Both the position numbers and the translations under genes were made by a program. Positions 1 through 7,990 of a stretch of DNA of 64,000 nucleotides are shown here, one piece after another. The first letter of the stretch is position 1. Every line of letters starts with the position of its first letter. This DNA comes from CBDFKU01 sp965248975 (GTDB taxonomy: Bacteria > Chloroflexota > Dehalococcoidia > Lucifugimonadales > JAGWBF01): positions 124,001-188,000 of the forward strand of contig CBDFKU010000018.1 in NCBI GenBank assembly GCA_965248975.1. Reading direction: 5' to 3'. The notes below the pieces were generated by a model. That model was not told the DNA's origin. It saw only the letters and a program-made list of their open reading frames with translations, and ran no database searches.

Positions 1-873
1 AGCCGGAACCCCCTCCGGTGGAACGGCCCCGGCGAGAGCCCCCCCCGGGCTCAGGCCCAGCCGGAGCCGCTCCCAGCGACCCCTTCCCCTGTGCCTCCTA
101 CCGGCCCGGATACGCAGGCTTTAAATGAGCTCGATCTCCTGGAGTCGTCGCTGAATGAGTTTCTCAGATCCGCAGCAAGCTCCGGCACGGTCGTGGAAGA
201 GGTGGGGACCACAGACCAACCGGCCGACGAACCCGGGGGCCTGTACCTGGATAACCTGGACTTCTCAATGAGGGATTTTTCTCAGAGCGCCGCCGAACCC
301 CGGCCCATTGCAGAAGGCCTACCTGGCCCGGGGTCTGCCTTCCCGTTCTCGAAGACCCCAGGGCCCCTGGAGCCGCCTTCCAACGGAGCGGACGACCAGA
401 TGGGAGATGAGCTCCTTGGCCAACTACGGGAATCGCTGGCGGGGCTGGACTTCGACACGGGGAGTTCCGCCGGCAGCGTCGAGGATGTCCCCGCCTCCCG
501 GCCGCCGCTGTTGCCCGACGACCTTATTGCCGAGCTTGAGCGAGCACAGCCGGAGATGCTTCCAGAGATACCACAAGCTCCTCTGTCCACGACTCCGAGC
601 GACTCCTATACCGGTATCTTCCGCATAGTGTTCAAACCGGCGGCCGATCCCGCCACGCTGTCCTTCTTCTGGGACATCCTGGACTCCGTGGCGGGCGTTG
701 GCAAGGTTGTTGCCGAGACCCCCCTTCCCGACGGCTCCGGGCACGAGTTTACCCTCGATCTGGGAAGCGACGTCCTCGAAACGGAGCAGCTTCTGGCGAG
801 GATACCGGGAGCCGAAGTAGAGGTCCTGGGTTCGGACCGGCTGGGCATCCATCTATCCCCCTTGGTGGACTAA
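1..873 (+). CDS. Proline-rich protein of unknown function, 5' end outside window
   Basis: The frame is open from base 1 to the stop at 873, so the gene probably starts upstream; a GTG at 91 is a possible internal start but has no clear ribosome binding site. The first two thirds (to about codon 200) are low-complexity, rich in Pro, Ala, Gly, Glu and Asp, and look like a disordered linker. The last 85 residues, from about GIFRIVFKPAADP onward, form a compact domain with alternating strands and helices. That fragment faintly recalls the small domains that follow the phosphotransfer domain in CheA-type kinases, but I cannot assign it. The gene is convergent with the response regulator at 2266-2916, with an IS between them. 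Confidence 0.55.
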   Translation, partial: SRNPLRWNGPGESPPRAQAQPEPLPATPSPVPPTGPDTQALNELDLLESSLNEFLRSAASSGTVVEEVGTTDQPADEPGGLYLDNLDFSMRDFSQSAAEPRPIAEGLPGPGSAFPFSKTPGPLEPPSNGADDQMGDELLGQLRESLAGLDFDTGSSAGSVEDVPASRPPLLPDDLIAELERAQPEMLPEIPQAPLSTTPSDSYTGIFRIVFKPAADPATLSFFWDILDSVAGVGKVVAETPLPDGSGHEFTLDLGSDVLETEQLLARIPGAEVEVLGSDRLGIHLSPLVD

Positions 874-950
874 CGCTCACCTGTGTAAGCCCCACACATT
901 AGCCCACCTTGTGGCCCCGCTTGCCCTGGGCTTGTCAAAGGGCCACGCGC

Positions 951-975
951 CATGGTTCGACATGCTCACCACGAG
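951..975. repeat. Dispersed intergenic repeat (CATGGTTCGA...CTCACC type)
   Basis: The stretch CATGGTTCGACATGCTCACC is a member of a short repeat that recurs in other gaps of this window (near 7459 as CATGGTTCGATGAGCTCACC, and in shorter form near 9608). It lies between the partial first gene and the IS. No coding function is visible here. Confidence 0.5.
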
Positions 976-1043
976 GGGGACTTCATGACAACCAGGCCAA
1001 TTTCGCGACCAAGTATCCGGCGATGCGCCGTCGTCCGCTGCTA

Positions 1044-2266
1044 GTACTCAGTCAACTCGGTGTTGGTAATTATTTAAGAAATCACTCAAAGTTGCTACCC
1101 TTTGGGAAGACAGAATCTACCCAAGGGGTGGCAGTGATGGGACGACGGGAAAAGTATAGGGTGCGCTTGGACCAGGAAGACCGGGAACAACTCCAGCAAT
1201 TGATTCGAAGTGGGAAGAGCCGGGCTCGTGTGATGACCCGGGCGAGGATTCTACTAAAGAGCGATGAGGGTTGGAAGGCTCCCAAGGTGTCTGAGGCCTT
1301 GGACGTCTCCGTAGGCACAGTGTTCCGCATCAAGCGGCGTTTCGCTGAAGAGGGCATGAAGGGGGCTTTGCTGGAAAGGCCCAGGCCCAGGCCACGGAGG
1401 AAGCTGGACGACAAGGGAGAGGCCCACCTCATCGCCCTGGCCTGCAGCGCCGCGCCGGAGGGCCACGACCACTGGACCCTGCGGCTGTTGGCCGGGAAAG
1501 TGGTAGAGCTAGGGTTGGTGCCCTCCATGTCCCATGAAGGCATCCGCAAGCGGCTCAAAAAAACGTTCTTAAGCCGTGGCAGAAAAAGGAATGGTGTATT
1601 CCTAAGGTGAGCGCCGACTTTGTGGCAGCCATGGAGGATGTGCTGGACCTGTATGCCGAGCCCTATGACCCCCGGCGGCCGGTGGTCTGCTTTGACGAGA
1701 CCTCGACTCAGCTGTTGAGCGAGCCACGGCCGCCCCTCCCAGCGAAGCCGGGACAGCCGCGGCGACAGGACTACGAGTACCGAAGGGAGGGCACCCGGAA
1801 CCTGTTCCTGACCTGCGAGCCGCTGCAGGGCTGGAGACACGTGGCCATCACCCAGCGGCGGACCCAGCAGGACTTCGCCCGTCAGATGCGTTGGTTGGTG
1901 GATGAGGCCTACCCGGAGGCCCCGGTGGTGCGAGTTGTTCTGGATAACCTGAACACTCATCGCCCGGCTTCCCTGTACGAGGCCTTTCCTGCCCCTGAGG
2001 CCCGGCGTATCGTAAAGCGGCTGGAGTTCCACCACACCCCCAAACACGGCAGTTGGCTCAACATGGCGGAGATCGAGTTCAGCGTCCTGGCCCGATCTTG
2101 CCTGAGGAGGCGTGTCCCCGATGAGGCTGCCCTCCGCCGAGAAATTCAGGCCCTGGAGGGGGAGCGAAACGCCGCCCGAGCCTCTATCCATTGGCGCTTC
2201 AACACCCAAGATGCTAGGGCGAAACTCCATCGGCTATATCCTTCAAATCACAGGTTGACTGAGTAC
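1044..2266 (+). mobile_element. IS630-family insertion sequence, copy 1 (1223 bp)
   Basis: Ends are 13-bp perfect terminal inverted repeats GTACTCAGTCAAC (1044-1056) and GTTGACTGAGTAC (2254-2266), flanked by TA at 1042-1043 and 2267-2268, the dinucleotide duplication typical of IS630/Tc1-mariner elements. It carries two overlapping frames joined by an A7 slip site. An essentially identical copy of the same length lies at 52676-53898 in the opposite orientation; the only difference I found is A/G at 1585. Both copies sit in a CTAG site. The element appears intact and recently active. Confidence 0.95.
1137..1610 (+). CDS. IS630 transposase, first frame (helix-turn-helix part)
   Basis: This frame encodes the DNA-binding half of an IS630 transposase. 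The ATG at 1137 follows GGGGTGGCAGTG; longer readings into the terminal repeat are unlikely. The sequence shows a helix-turn-helix region around SEALDVSVGTVFRIKRRF followed by a second helical domain. The frame stops at 1610 after a nonsense tail. Seven A residues at 1557-1563 allow a -1 slip: reading then continues as KNVLKPWQKKEWCIPK directly into the catalytic frame, which matches the continuous protein expected for this family. The functional product is therefore probably a fusion. Confidence 0.9.
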   Translation: MGRREKYRVRLDQEDREQLQQLIRSGKSRARVMTRARILLKSDEGWKAPKVSEALDVSVGTVFRIKRRFAEEGMKGALLERPRPRPRRKLDDKGEAHLIALACSAAPEGHDHWTLRLLAGKVVELGLVPSMSHEGIRKRLKKTFLSRGRKRNGVFLR

Positions 2267-2269
2267 TAG
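1607..2269 (+). CDS. IS630 transposase, second frame (DDE catalytic domain)
   Basis: Catalytic half of the transposase. The DDE triad is visible: Asp in VVCFDETSTQ, Asp in VVLDNLNTH and Glu in NMAEIEFSVL. A GTG at 1607 overlaps the stop of the first frame, but the in-frame coding sequence extends back to the A7 run at 1557-1563, so most product is likely made by -1 frameshifting. The stop TAG at 2267-2269 consists of the duplicated target TA plus the flanking G, meaning the element takes its stop codon from the target site. Confidence 0.9.
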   Translation: MSADFVAAMEDVLDLYAEPYDPRRPVVCFDETSTQLLSEPRPPLPAKPGQPRRQDYEYRREGTRNLFLTCEPLQGWRHVAITQRRTQQDFARQMRWLVDEAYPEAPVVRVVLDNLNTHRPASLYEAFPAPEARRIVKRLEFHHTPKHGSWLNMAEIEFSVLARSCLRRRVPDEAALRREIQALEGERNAARASIHWRFNTQDARAKLHRLYPSNHRLTEY

Positions 2270-2916
2270 GCGAAGTAGCTGTCGTTGATGTAGGTCAACA
2301 CCGCGGCCACCCTAGGATGGACTTCCTCGCCGTCACCAAGCCTCAGCTCCTGGTATATAGCGTTTACGTAGTTCTCAACCGACTTCTGACCCAACACCAG
2401 CTTCTCCGCTATGGCCATGTTGTTATACCCCTCGGCCATCAACGACAGAACCTCCCTTTGGCGGGGAGTGAGCCGCGCCACCAGCGAGCCCTGACGAGGC
2501 TTTAGACCTCTTACGACTCCCGGATCCAGCACTACGAAGCCGGCGGCGGAGCCTTCTATGGCCCTGACCAGCGCCGCAGCGTCGCCCACGGACCGTTTTA
2601 GCAGATAGGACCAGCCGGAAGCCTCGCTCATGGATAGGCTTCCGATGTACTCTTTTTCGTTGTGGTTCGAGAGGATCACGATCCCTATATCTGGGTTTTC
2701 TTCCCTGATGATGCGCCCGGTCTCGATGCCGTTGGGCTGGCTACCCAGCTCGATGTCCATCAGGATCACATCCGGCGCCTGCTCCTTGGTTGCCTGGATG
2801 GCCGCGGCGCCGCAGGCTACCGCGTCTACTACCTCAAACTCCGGAAAAGATGCGAGTGATATCTTGAGCATGTCCCGGAACAGTCCTTCGTCTTCCACGA
2901 TCAGAACTTTTATCAA
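2266..2916 (-). CDS. NarL/FixJ-type response regulator
   Basis: Two-component response regulator of 216 residues. The receiver domain (about 1-120) has the acidic pair Glu8/Asp9, phosphoacceptor Asp54 in VILMDIELG and conserved Lys107. The C-terminal LuxR-type helix-turn-helix runs from LTPRQREVLSLMAEG to about residue 195. I chose the TTG at 2916 because GGGAGG lies 6 bases upstream and a promoter (2945-2973) covers the longer reading. No sensor kinase is adjacent. The IS inserted into its stop codon but recreated TAG, so the protein is unchanged. Confidence 0.88.
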   Translation of the reverse strand: MIKVLIVEDEGLFRDMLKISLASFPEFEVVDAVACGAAAIQATKEQAPDVILMDIELGSQPNGIETGRIIREENPDIGIVILSNHNEKEYIGSLSMSEASGWSYLLKRSVGDAAALVRAIEGSAAGFVVLDPGVVRGLKPRQGSLVARLTPRQREVLSLMAEGYNNMAIAEKLVLGQKSVENYVNAIYQELRLGDGEEVHPRVAAVLTYINDSYFA

Positions 2917-2944
2917 TGCGAGCCTCCCAGAGCCTATCCGCATT

Positions 2945-2973
2945 ATTTTATGAATTAAACCTCTGAAAAGCAA
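2945..2973 (-). promoter_or_regulatory. Sigma-70-like promoter for the response regulator
   Basis: On the minus strand TTGCTT (2968-2973) and TAAAAT (2945-2950) are separated by 17 bases, about 28 bases before the TTG start at 2916. The AT-rich stretch contrasts with the GC-rich surroundings. Confidence 0.5.
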
Positions 2974-3141
2974 TCATGCTGGACTTCTCTGGTACCATGC
3001 CGAAAACGAATCCTCATCAAGAAAGGGAATCCCTCCAGCCCGCCGCCGGTCACCGGGTTAGATCCAGCGAACAACAACGGCCAGGACAGTAAACATCCTG
3101 CCAGAAGGTTCGTCGGAGAACTTTGACTGGGCCGGGCCTAC

Positions 3142-4110
3142 CTACCTTGGCGCTTGTGGAGCGTTTATTACCCTGGTCCGTTGGCCGTCCAGGAAGGTTC
3201 GAATGTTTTCCACGATGTGATCGAAGAAAACCCGATAAGTCTCGACGGTGACGTAACCGATGTGTGGAGTGATCACGGTGTTCTCCAGGCGTCGCAGAGG
3301 ATGGTCCAGGGGCAGCGGCTCCCGGTCGAAGACGTCCAGGCCCGCCCCGGCGATGGTCCCCGCTTCCAGTGCCCGTACCAGGGCCCCCTCATCGACGATA
3401 GGACCTCTCGAGGTGTTCACCAGATAGGCTGTGGGTTTCATGAGGCCCAGCTCCCGCTCTCCGATCAGGCCCCTGGTCCTACCGCTGAGCACAAGCTGAA
3501 TGGTCACGATGTCGGACCTGGACAGGAGCTCGTCCTTGGTCACCAGAGCGGCGCCGAGCTGGTCGGCGCGTTCCTGCGTCAGGTTCTGGCTCCAGGCGAT
3601 GACTTCCATGCCGAAGGCCTGCCCTATCCTGGCCACCTGAGATCCCAGGTTCCCAAGACCCACGACCCCGAGCACCTTTCCGTGAAGGCCTATCCCCATG
3701 CTGACCTGCCACTGGCCCTCCCGGGTAGCTCGGTCCTCACGGGGGATGTAACGGAACAGCGCCAGGATGAGGCCGAAGGTCAGCTCGGCCGTGGGCGAGG
3801 GCACTGACCCGGTGCCCGATACCACTATCCCCAGCTCCGACGCCGTGTCGACGTCGATGACCGCGTTACGCATGCCCGTCGTCACCAGCAGCTTGAGTGC
3901 CGGAAGCTTCCTCAGCAGGCTGGCGGGGAATGGAGTGCGCTCCCTCATCGCTACGACCACCGCGAACTCCCGGAGCCTGTCGGCGATGGCATCCTCATCG
4001 ACCAGGTGGTCCCGGAACACTTCCACCCGGGCGTCCGCCGGGAGCTGCTTCCAGTCGCCCATCTCCATGGCGACGTCCTGGTAGTCGTCCAACACAGCGA
4101 TGCGTACCAC
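3142..4110 (-). CDS. D-2-hydroxyacid dehydrogenase (NAD-dependent)
   Basis: A 322-residue member of the D-isomer specific 2-hydroxyacid dehydrogenase family (phosphoglycerate/glyoxylate reductase-like), reducing a 2-oxoacid with NAD(P)H. The dinucleotide-binding motif is VVGLGNLGSQ near residue 150. The catalytic Arg lies in NTSRGPIVDE and the catalytic His in ITPHIGYVT; a Glu lies between them. GTG start at 4110 preceded by GGGAGG. Length fits the short form without ACT domain, so serine-pathway PGDH is not implied. Substrate cannot be read from sequence. Confidence 0.88.
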   Translation of the reverse strand: MVRIAVLDDYQDVAMEMGDWKQLPADARVEVFRDHLVDEDAIADRLREFAVVVAMRERTPFPASLLRKLPALKLLVTTGMRNAVIDVDTASELGIVVSGTGSVPSPTAELTFGLILALFRYIPREDRATREGQWQVSMGIGLHGKVLGVVGLGNLGSQVARIGQAFGMEVIAWSQNLTQERADQLGAALVTKDELLSRSDIVTIQLVLSGRTRGLIGERELGLMKPTAYLVNTSRGPIVDEGALVRALEAGTIAGAGLDVFDREPLPLDHPLRRLENTVITPHIGYVTVETYRVFFDHIVENIRTFLDGQRTRVINAPQAPR

Positions 4111-4194
4111 GCTAAACCTCCCGGTCTGGAGAAAATGAGCGGGACAGGAGCCACCGCCCTGCCCGTGCTGGGCCGGTCCGTTGGTCGTTGGAAG

Positions 4195-4587
4195 CTATTG
4201 CCCGGGGGCCGGAGCGTCGCTGCTGAACATGTCGGCCGCCATCTTCCAGGAACCGTCGGCCTGGCGTTTCAGGACCATCAGGTATTTACCGACGTCGGTC
4301 GTCCTTTGGCCGCCCTCTAGCTCGATGTCGATGCTGTACGTGCCTACTTCATAGGCCAGGTCCCCGTTGAATTCCACATCCACCGCATTCAGCATGATGC
4401 CCCGCATACCCATATCGCGGGCGCCTTCGAAGAACCCCTGGATCTCCTGGGGACCGTTGATCATAGGCATGTTGGGTGGGAGGATCTTCCCATCGTCAGT
4501 GTAGAACGCCGCGACGGTCGCGGCGTCCCCTGCTGCGAAGGCTTCGGTAAATCGGGCCCTGAAATCGTCAAGCGCTTCCCTAGTCAC
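4195..4587 (-). CDS. SnoaL/DUF4440-like NTF2-fold protein
   Basis: A small protein of about 130 residues with the cone-shaped NTF2/SnoaL fold, shown by the pattern FTEAFAAGDAATVAAFYTDD near the N-terminus and the strand-rich C-terminal half ending in WKMAADMFSSD. Members include isomerases, cyclases and binding proteins; no catalytic residues can be assigned. GTG at 4587 is chosen because GGAGGGG lies 7 bases upstream; an ATG at 4620 adds 11 residues but has no ribosome binding site. Confidence 0.8.
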   Translation of the reverse strand: MTREALDDFRARFTEAFAAGDAATVAAFYTDDGKILPPNMPMINGPQEIQGFFEGARDMGMRGIMLNAVDVEFNGDLAYEVGTYSIDIELEGGQRTTDVGKYLMVLKRQADGSWKMAADMFSSDAPAPGQ

Positions 4588-4733
4588 GTCAAGGCCCCTC
4601 CATTCACTCGATTGCAGCATTGTACCATATCCACCGGCACCTAAAGGTCAAGCCAGCGTGACTGTGGAACTCATGGAAGAGAAGTGTTAACATGTACCGG
4701 TCTCATCGGCAGGGATATGAAGGGGGATCAACC

Positions 4734-5126
4734 ATGGCCAGCCGCCAGCACCTCAATCCCGAAACCATGTCCCAACCCCGGGACTACAGCCACATCGTAA
4801 AGGTAGGAGACACCGTCTACATCGCTGGACAGGTGAGCATCGACCCGTCCGGCAACGTCGTGGGCAAGGGCGACGCCGAGGCCCAGGTGAGGCAGATATG
4901 GCGCAACCTGGAACACGCCGTAGCCTCCGTCGGCGGCACCCTCCAGGACATCGTCAAGACCACCACTTACGTCACTGATATCCAACATGCCGCGGCGGTG
5001 CGCTCCGTCCGGCATGAGCTTTTCCAGTCCTCCAAACCGCCGACCAGCACCCTCCTGGTGGTCTCGGCCCTCGCCGACCCCGACTATCTGGCGGAGATCG
5101 AGGCCATCGCGGTCCTGGGGCAGTAG
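4734..5126 (+). CDS. RidA/YjgF-family protein
   Basis: A 130-residue Rid-family protein (trimeric, usually enamine/imine deaminase). Family marks are VGDTVYIAGQVSID, a conserved VKTTTYVTD and the C-terminal EIEAIAVLGQ. The ATG at 4734 follows AGGGGGATCAACC; an upstream ATG at 4692 is less likely. The catalytic Arg of canonical RidA (Arg105 in E. coli, within an ARS motif) appears replaced: here the region reads KPPTSTLLVVSAL. The protein may therefore not be a 2-aminoacrylate deaminase. It lies 5 bases before the hydrolase gene and is probably co-transcribed. Confidence 0.88.
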   Translation: MASRQHLNPETMSQPRDYSHIVKVGDTVYIAGQVSIDPSGNVVGKGDAEAQVRQIWRNLEHAVASVGGTLQDIVKTTTYVTDIQHAAAVRSVRHELFQSSKPPTSTLLVVSALADPDYLAEIEAIAVLGQ

Positions 5127-5131
5127 CCAAG

Positions 5132-6010
5132 ATGACCTCAACCGATACCGGGGTCGTCAAGGCCAACGGGATCAACTTCCACTACCTGGAGGCGGGACAG
5201 GGGCCGCTGGTGCTCTGCCTGCACGGTTTCCCGGACAACGCTCATTCCTACCGCTACCTGATGCCCGAGCTGGCCGAGGCCGGATTTCGAGGGGTGGCGC
5301 CCTTCATGAGGGGGTACGCACCCACCGAGGCCCCCGCCGACGGTCGCTACCAGACGGCCCTGCTGGCCCGCGACGTGCTGGGTCTCATCGACGCCCTGGG
5401 TGCGGACAGCGCCCGGCTCGTGGGGCACGACTGGGGCGCGCGGGCCGTCTACGGAGCCGCCCTCCTGGCGCCGGAGAAGATCACCAGCCTGGTGACCATC
5501 GCCTCCGCCCATCCAGGGGCGGCAGACACTAACAGCTACCACTACCTGAAGGGCATGTGGCACGCCTTCTACTTCCAGTTTTCCTCGGCGGAGCAGGCCC
5601 TGGCCCACGACGACTATGCCTTTCTCGAGGAGTGGTGGAGGGACGCCTCGCCTGGCTGGGACATCCAGGAGGGCGTGATCGCCAGAGTCAGGGAGACCTT
5701 TCGGAAACCTGGAGTGGTCCAGTCGGCGCTGGGCTACTACCGGCACAACTTCAACCCCGACCTCCACGACCCGTCGCTGAAGGAAGAGCAGGACCTGGTC
5801 AACTCCGGGACCGTATCGGTACCAACCTTTTCCCTCCACGGCGACAGCGACCGGCCTGGGAGGCTGATGGCCTTCCTGGGCATGGACCGGTTCTTTAGCG
5901 GTGGGCTGGAGAAGGTGGTCGTCCCCCACACAGGGCACTTTATACATCTAGAGAGGCCAGACCTGGTCAACCCCAGCATCCTCCGGTTCCTCACCCGACC
6001 CGGAGCCTGA
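5132..6010 (+). CDS. Alpha/beta hydrolase, epoxide hydrolase-like
   Basis: A 292-residue alpha/beta hydrolase. The nucleophile elbow GHDWGA contains Asp rather than Ser, typical of epoxide hydrolases and haloalkane dehalogenases; the oxyanion motif HGFPDN lies near residue 30. A likely acid is the Asp in LHGDSDRPG and the catalytic His is in VPHTGHFIHLE. A cap domain sits between about 135 and 215. It is transcribed with the RidA-like gene upstream and the NIPSNAP gene downstream. Epoxide versus haloalkane substrate is not resolved. Confidence 0.85.
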   Translation: MTSTDTGVVKANGINFHYLEAGQGPLVLCLHGFPDNAHSYRYLMPELAEAGFRGVAPFMRGYAPTEAPADGRYQTALLARDVLGLIDALGADSARLVGHDWGARAVYGAALLAPEKITSLVTIASAHPGAADTNSYHYLKGMWHAFYFQFSSAEQALAHDDYAFLEEWWRDASPGWDIQEGVIARVRETFRKPGVVQSALGYYRHNFNPDLHDPSLKEEQDLVNSGTVSVPTFSLHGDSDRPGRLMAFLGMDRFFSGGLEKVVVPHTGHFIHLERPDLVNPSILRFLTRPGA

Positions 6011-6028
6011 CAATAACGAGGAGGCGTC

Positions 6029-6319
6029 ATGATTTCCCAGCTACGCATCTACACCGTCAACCGTGGAATGATGGACCAGTGGGTCAAGCACTTCAAGGAA
6101 ACCGTCGGCCCTATACAGGAGAAGGTCGGGATCAAGATCGAAGGGATGTGGGTGAACCAGGACAAGAACCAGTTCATCTGGATTCGGACCTACGCAGACG
6201 AGGCGGACCAGAAGGCCAAGGAAGAGGCGTTCTACAACTCCCCGGAATGGGAGGCGGTGAAGGACCACACCCGCAGCCATCTGGCCCGCCTGGACGTCCA
6301 CACCATGAGCCCTGCATGA
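6029..6319 (+). CDS. NIPSNAP-domain protein
   Basis: A 96-residue single-domain protein of the NIPSNAP/dimeric alpha-beta barrel group. It opens with ISQLRIYTVNRGMMDQWV, the usual first strand and helix, and contains FIWIRTYADEADQKAKEE and FYNSPEWEAV, typical of the family. The start follows GAGGCGTC. Function in bacteria is mostly unknown; such proteins often accompany catabolic genes, as here beside a hydrolase. Confidence 0.85.
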   Translation: MISQLRIYTVNRGMMDQWVKHFKETVGPIQEKVGIKIEGMWVNQDKNQFIWIRTYADEADQKAKEEAFYNSPEWEAVKDHTRSHLARLDVHTMSPA

Positions 6320-6373
6320 CCCTGGGACCCCGACCACGAGACCAGGCCCCAAAATCGATCAGGAGGTTACACC

Positions 6374-6949
6374 ATGGTAAGTCCGGTAGACCCCGCCGAG
6401 GTGCGCATAACCGGAGAGAACTCCTTCATCCGTCTTAGCCTCGAAGAGGGTGGTCCCCTGACCGCCCGGGTCAGCCACTGGCGGGTCCTGTTTTCGCCTG
6501 CCGGTCCTGGTCACGTGCTGTTCGTCGAGGGCGAGATTACCGATAACAAGCCCGTCCTCTACGCCGACAACATAGCACTGATACGCTGGTTCCAGCAGGA
6601 GATCGAGACCACGTCCAGCTTCTCCGACCAGAACCTCCCAGTGATCGAAGCCGAATTTACCAGGGAGGGCGACTACCGCTCCTTCTCCACGGAGAGGGCG
6701 GTGCACAGGGACGGAGAAGTGGTCATGACCTGGTACGACCTCGGCGAGCCCACCATGATGTACATGGAGCCGGGGTCCCTGGCTCCGCGGCCCCATTCGG
6801 TGTACACCGTACTGATCCCGGCGAGAAAGGCACAGCTGGTCATCGACGGGGAGATGGCCGCGGGCCGGCCCTTCCCCCAGGACCGGGGTGGTCGCGAGGG
6901 CAGCACCTGCTCGCTGGCCTGGTCCGAGAGCTGGCTGATGCCCCGCTAA
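6374..6949 (+). CDS. Conserved hypothetical protein
   Basis: A 191-residue soluble protein with no signal peptide or membrane segment. AGGAGGTTACACC gives a strong ribosome binding site before the ATG. The sequence is strand-rich, with long aromatic-containing stretches (LYADNIALIRWFQQEIE, VVMTWYDLGEPTMMYME) that suggest a beta-sandwich or lipocalin-like fold. I do not recognise the family. It lies 54 bases after the NIPSNAP gene in the same direction and may belong to that operon. Confidence 0.75.
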   Translation: MVSPVDPAEVRITGENSFIRLSLEEGGPLTARVSHWRVLFSPAGPGHVLFVEGEITDNKPVLYADNIALIRWFQQEIETTSSFSDQNLPVIEAEFTREGDYRSFSTERAVHRDGEVVMTWYDLGEPTMMYMEPGSLAPRPHSVYTVLIPARKAQLVIDGEMAAGRPFPQDRGGREGSTCSLAWSESWLMPR

Positions 6950-6973
6950 CCTGCGCGGATCCGTCGGGAGATT

Positions 6974-7432
6974 CTAGCCGGGATCTCCTTCGTCGAGCTG
7001 CACCAGGATACCATCGGGGTCCAGGAAGAAAACGGTGTTCACCCGCCCGGAGGCGTCCCGGAAAGCATCGACGGGGCCGCAGGGCTGGACCCCCTTTGCC
7101 AGCAGCTCCTGAGTCAGTCCGTCAAGGTCCGCCACGGTAAAGGACATGTGGCTGATGCCGATCTGGTCCAGCTTGACGGGCTGGCCGTCGGGTGAGTCGC
7201 CGGGGTGCTCGGTGATGACCAGATGGGGAATCAAGTCCTCCTCCCCATAGGACAGATGGACGATCCGCCGTTGGGCGTGCCGGTTCTTGTACACATTGGG
7301 CAGGCCGCCGGTGGTGGTGTCCTGCACCCGGTCAGACAAGACTCGAAACCCCAGCAGGTCCCGATAGAAGCTTAGGGAGCGGTCGAGGCTCTGTACACAT
7401 ATCGCCACGTGGGAAACGGCTATGGCCGGCAT
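6974..7432 (-). CDS. VOC-family (glyoxalase/dioxygenase) protein
   Basis: A 152-residue vicinal-oxygen-chelate protein with two beta-alpha-beta-beta-beta modules. His8 in VSHVAICV and the His in GISHMSFTV match metal positions. The usual final Glu in DPDGxxxEL is replaced by Gln in DPDGILVQLDE, a substitution also seen in active VOC enzymes. FYRDLLGFRV is the standard first-module helix. The start follows GGAGG. The reaction is not determined. Confidence 0.85.
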   Translation of the reverse strand: MPAIAVSHVAICVQSLDRSLSFYRDLLGFRVLSDRVQDTTTGGLPNVYKNRHAQRRIVHLSYGEEDLIPHLVITEHPGDSPDGQPVKLDQIGISHMSFTVADLDGLTQELLAKGVQPCGPVDAFRDASGRVNTVFFLDPDGILVQLDEGDPG

Positions 7433-7458
7433 GTCGATTCCTCCTTGCGTTCAGGATC

Positions 7459-7612
7459 CATGGTTCGATGAGCTCACCGTGAGCGGTGGAAGCCTCTCCA
7501 CTCCCAGCGACGGGACCTTCGCTCTCCGTTGATGATTGGATCTTCGTCTATCCTCAGAGTGAGAAGTTCCGCTCACATTGAGCCCGTTTGAGCCCGTCGA
7601 AGGGTCGATAAC
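7459..7612. repeat. Intergenic region with dispersed repeat fragments
   Basis: The gap between the VOC gene and the small membrane protein holds a repeat related to that at 951 (CATGGTTCGATGAGCTCACC, 7459-7478) and, near 7580-7610, the pair GAGCCCGTTTGAGCCCGTCG. These are recurrent elements between genes of this genome. No gene is visible. Confidence 0.45.
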
Positions 7613-7645
7613 ATCCGATCAAACACCAGCCGTAGGAGAGTGGAA

Positions 7646-7876
7646 ATGCTCACCGCCCTGGGTTCAGTCGCCGTCGCCATCATGCTGTTGTCCTACTGGC
7701 TGGAGCCCCGGTCCAAGTGGTTCGTCCTGAGCTTCGCCGCCGCCTCGGCCGTCACCTCGGCCTACAGTGGCCTGGTCGAGGCCTACCCCATCACTGCCAT
7801 CGAGGCCCTCTGGGCCCTGGTGGCGCTACAGCGGTTCTGGCGCCGGCACCGCCAGGAGGCGACAGCATTCGGTTAG
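7646..7876 (+). CDS. Small membrane protein, two to three helices
   Basis: A 76-residue hydrophobic protein. The ATG at 7646 has TAGGAGA 6 bases upstream; a GTG two codons earlier overlaps that site. Segments ALGSVAVAIMLLSYWLE, FVLSFAAASAVTSAYSGL and ITAIEALWALVALQRF are predicted membrane or re-entrant helices, and the C-terminus is basic (RRHRQE), probably cytoplasmic. It resembles the small uncharacterised membrane proteins known from many bacteria; no function can be given. Confidence 0.7.
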   Translation: MLTALGSVAVAIMLLSYWLEPRSKWFVLSFAAASAVTSAYSGLVEAYPITAIEALWALVALQRFWRRHRQEATAFG

Positions 7877-7889
7877 ATTACACTAGCCT

Positions 7890-7975
7890 CCTCCCCCCTT
7901 GCGGGGGAGGATTGAGGTGGGGGTAATCACCCCCATCCTAGCCTTCCCCCGTCGAGAGGGAGGGGATTCGGCCAT
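7890..7975. repeat. GC-rich hairpin repeat, likely bidirectional terminator
   Basis: CCTCCCCC (7890-7897) pairs with GGGGGAGG (7903-7910) around a 5-base loop, followed by related C- and G-runs to 7975. It sits between two converging genes. This belongs to the CTCACCCC/GGGGAGAGG repeat class seen at 8771, 9593, 15013, 17535 and 38105. Confidence 0.6.
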
Positions 7976-7990
7976 CGAAGGGCTCATCCC

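Noticed and set aside
1082..2230. A 382-codon open frame on the minus strand inside the IS
   Set aside because: It is the mirror of the transposase frames, has no family features, and appears again in copy 2 only because the DNA is duplicated.
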